Shown here: piece after piece, positions 33,049 through 34,313 of the stretch
How positions within the stretch are numbered: position 1 is the first letter of the stretch
Layout of the letters: every line of letters starts with the position of its first letter
Source of the DNA: Pseudomonas gingeri
GTDB taxonomy: Bacteria; Pseudomonadota; Gammaproteobacteria; Pseudomonadales; Pseudomonadaceae
Direction: 5' to 3'
NCBI RefSeq assembly: GCF_013385635.1
Contig: NZ_JACAPR010000012.1
Span: forward strand, 466,757-501,069
DNA length: 34,313 nt
Position numbers and translations under genes: made by a program
Notes under the pieces: generated by a model
The model's input: the letters and a program-made list of their open reading frames with translations, nothing else
What the model was told of the DNA's origin: nothing
Databases searched by the model: none

Positions 33049-34202
33049 TCGAACTCCAAAACCTGACCAAGACCTTCCAAAGCAACGGCAAGACCATCAC
33101 CGCCGTCGACTCCGTCAGCCTGACCGTCAACGAAGGCGAGATTTGCGTATTCCTCGGCCCTTCGGGTTGCGGCAAGAGCACCACGCTGAAAATGATCAAC
33201 CGCCTGATCAAGCCCACCTCGGGCAGGATCCTGATCAACGGCGAAGACACCACGGGCCTGGACGAAGTGACCCTGCGCCGCAATATCGGCTATGTGATCC
33301 AGCAGATCGGCCTGTTCCCCAACATGACCATCGAGGAAAACATTGTGGTCGTGCCGAAACTGCTCGGCTGGGACAAGCAGAAATGCCACGACCGCGCTCG
33401 CGAGTTGATGAGCATGATCAAGCTGGAGCCCAAGCAGTATTTGCACCGTTATCCGCGCGAACTGTCCGGAGGTCAGCAGCAGCGTATCGGCGTGATCCGC
33501 GCCCTGGCCGCCGATGCCCCGCTGTTGCTGATGGACGAGCCGTTTGGCGCGGTCGATCCGATCAATCGCGAGATGATCCAGAACGAGTTCTTCGAGATGC
33601 AGCGCGCGCTGAACAAGACGGTGATCATGGTCAGCCACGACATCGACGAAGCCATCAAGCTGGGTGACAAGATCGCCATCTTCCGTGCCGGCAAGCTGCT
33701 GCAGATCGACCATCCGGACACTCTGCTGGCCCACCCGGCGGATGATTTCGTCAGCAACTTCGTCGGCCAGGACAGCACCCTCAAGCGCCTGTTGCTGGTC
33801 AAGGCCGAGGACGCTGCGGACAACGCCCCGTCGGTGAGCCCGCAAACCCCGGTGGCCGACGCACTGGAACTGATGGACGAACACGACCGCCGCTACGTGG
33901 TGGTGACCGACGCCGGCAACAAGGCGTTGGGTTATGTCCGCCGCCGCGACCTGCATCGCCAGGCCGGCGACTGCGGGCAGTACCTGCGCGAGTTCAATGC
34001 AACCGCGGCCTACGACGAACACCTGCGCATCCTGTTGTCGCGGATGTACGAGTTCAACCGTTCATGGCTGCCGGTGATGGACGCCGAGCGGGTGTTCCTC
34101 GGCGAGGTGACCCAGGAGTCGATAGCCGCCTACCTGAGTTCCGGACGCTCCCGGGGGGCCAAGACCAGTATTGTGTCGCCTGCCGAGATGGCCGCGGTCT
34201 GA
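33045..34202 (+). CDS. Osmoprotectant ABC transporter ATPase with CBS domains (OpuCA/OsmV type)
   Basis: 385-residue ATPase that energises import. Walker A GPSGCGKS (38-45), signature LSGGQQQRIGVIRALA (140-155), Walker B LLLMDEPFGAVDP (160-172) and H-loop MVSHDIDEA. After the ATPase domain (to about 240) comes a region with two CBS-like units (VSPQTPVADALELMDEHDRRYVVVTD and LLSRMYEFNRSWLPVMD), which in OpuA relatives sense ionic strength. The ATG at 33045 lies inside the stop of the preceding gene; the longer frame from 33006 is not used. The operon ends here, followed by REP elements. Confidence 0.93.
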   Translation: MIELQNLTKTFQSNGKTITAVDSVSLTVNEGEICVFLGPSGCGKSTTLKMINRLIKPTSGRILINGEDTTGLDEVTLRRNIGYVIQQIGLFPNMTIEENIVVVPKLLGWDKQKCHDRARELMSMIKLEPKQYLHRYPRELSGGQQQRIGVIRALAADAPLLLMDEPFGAVDPINREMIQNEFFEMQRALNKTVIMVSHDIDEAIKLGDKIAIFRAGKLLQIDHPDTLLAHPADDFVSNFVGQDSTLKRLLLVKAEDAADNAPSVSPQTPVADALELMDEHDRRYVVVTDAGNKALGYVRRRDLHRQAGDCGQYLREFNATAAYDEHLRILLSRMYEFNRSWLPVMDAERVFLGEVTQESIAAYLSSGRSRGAKTSIVSPAEMAAV

Positions 34203-34208
34203 CAGGCC

Positions 34209-34313
34209 ACCATCGCCGGCAAGCCGGCTCCCACAGGGAGACGCTGCCGAACGCAGATACTGCACACGACACGCAACCTGTAGGAGCCTGGATTGCCAGC
34301 GATGAGGCCCTTG
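34209..34313. repeat. REP pair (inverted) at the right edge
   Basis: CATCGCCGGCAAGCCGGCTC (34209-34228) is mirrored by GAGCCTGGATTGCCAGCGAT toward 34304, continuing GAGGCCCTTG to the window end. It is the same family as the elements at 1-79 and 117-196, and follows the osmoprotectant operon; the pair may extend past the window. Confidence 0.85.

Noticed and set aside
1..34313. CRISPR arrays, tRNA or rRNA genes, insertion sequences, prophage genes
   Set aside because: No spaced identical repeats, cloverleaf sequences or transposase/integrase motifs were seen; the only repeats are REP elements and paralogous genes.

Overview
The window reads as a chromosomal segment of a fluorescent-group Pseudomonas. 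GC is high, genes are densely packed and there are many short palindromic repeats of the Pseudomonas REP type. Gene content and order in one block match the P. aeruginosa PA4492-PA4506 region (SIMPL protein, RoxSR, Dpp dipeptide transporter). Ordinary genes explain nearly everything here. There is no phage, transposase, CRISPR array, tRNA or rRNA.

Layout. (1) 1-2300: REP clusters, a 95-aa PA4642-like protein, a small exported protein of unknown function, and glutaminase GlsA. (2) 2305-7754, minus strand: a galactarate catabolic operon transcribed kdgD > semialdehyde dehydrogenase > gudP-type transporter > garD. It takes galactarate to 2-oxoglutarate: GarD dehydrates it, KdgD dehydrates and decarboxylates, and the dehydrogenase oxidises the semialdehyde. 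An FadR-type GntR regulator sits at 10004-10762, and a matching TTGTACGAT element lies in front of both kdgD and the regulator gene. (3) 7888-9833, plus strand, between that operon and its presumed regulator: a 549-aa protein resembling the Pseudomonas/Legionella zinc phospholipase C family, followed by a 62-aa partner. It is driven by a promoter whose start region carries a perfect E. coli-type LexA (SOS) operator. This is the most unexpected feature of the window. (4) 10825-15389: an SbmA/YddA-type ABC exporter/importer, the RoxS-RoxR (RegB/RegA) redox two-component system, and a divergent periplasmic SIMPL protein. (5) 15616-28200: a large di/tripeptide uptake locus with three tandem DppA-like binding proteins, the OprD-family porin OpdP, a fourth binding protein, then DppB, DppC, DppD and DppF. 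Hairpins follow several of the first genes. (6) 28316-30421, minus strand: a small secreted Asp-rich protein and release factor 3 (PrfC). (7) 30761-34202: a four-gene OpuC/OsmU-type quaternary-ammonium (osmoprotectant) ABC importer, ending in another REP cluster.

Taken together the window is mostly nutrient uptake and catabolism (galactarate, glutamine, peptides, osmoprotectants) plus redox signalling. Identifications come from reading motifs and remembered family features. No database search was possible, so exact substrates and family assignments of the less conserved genes are inference.
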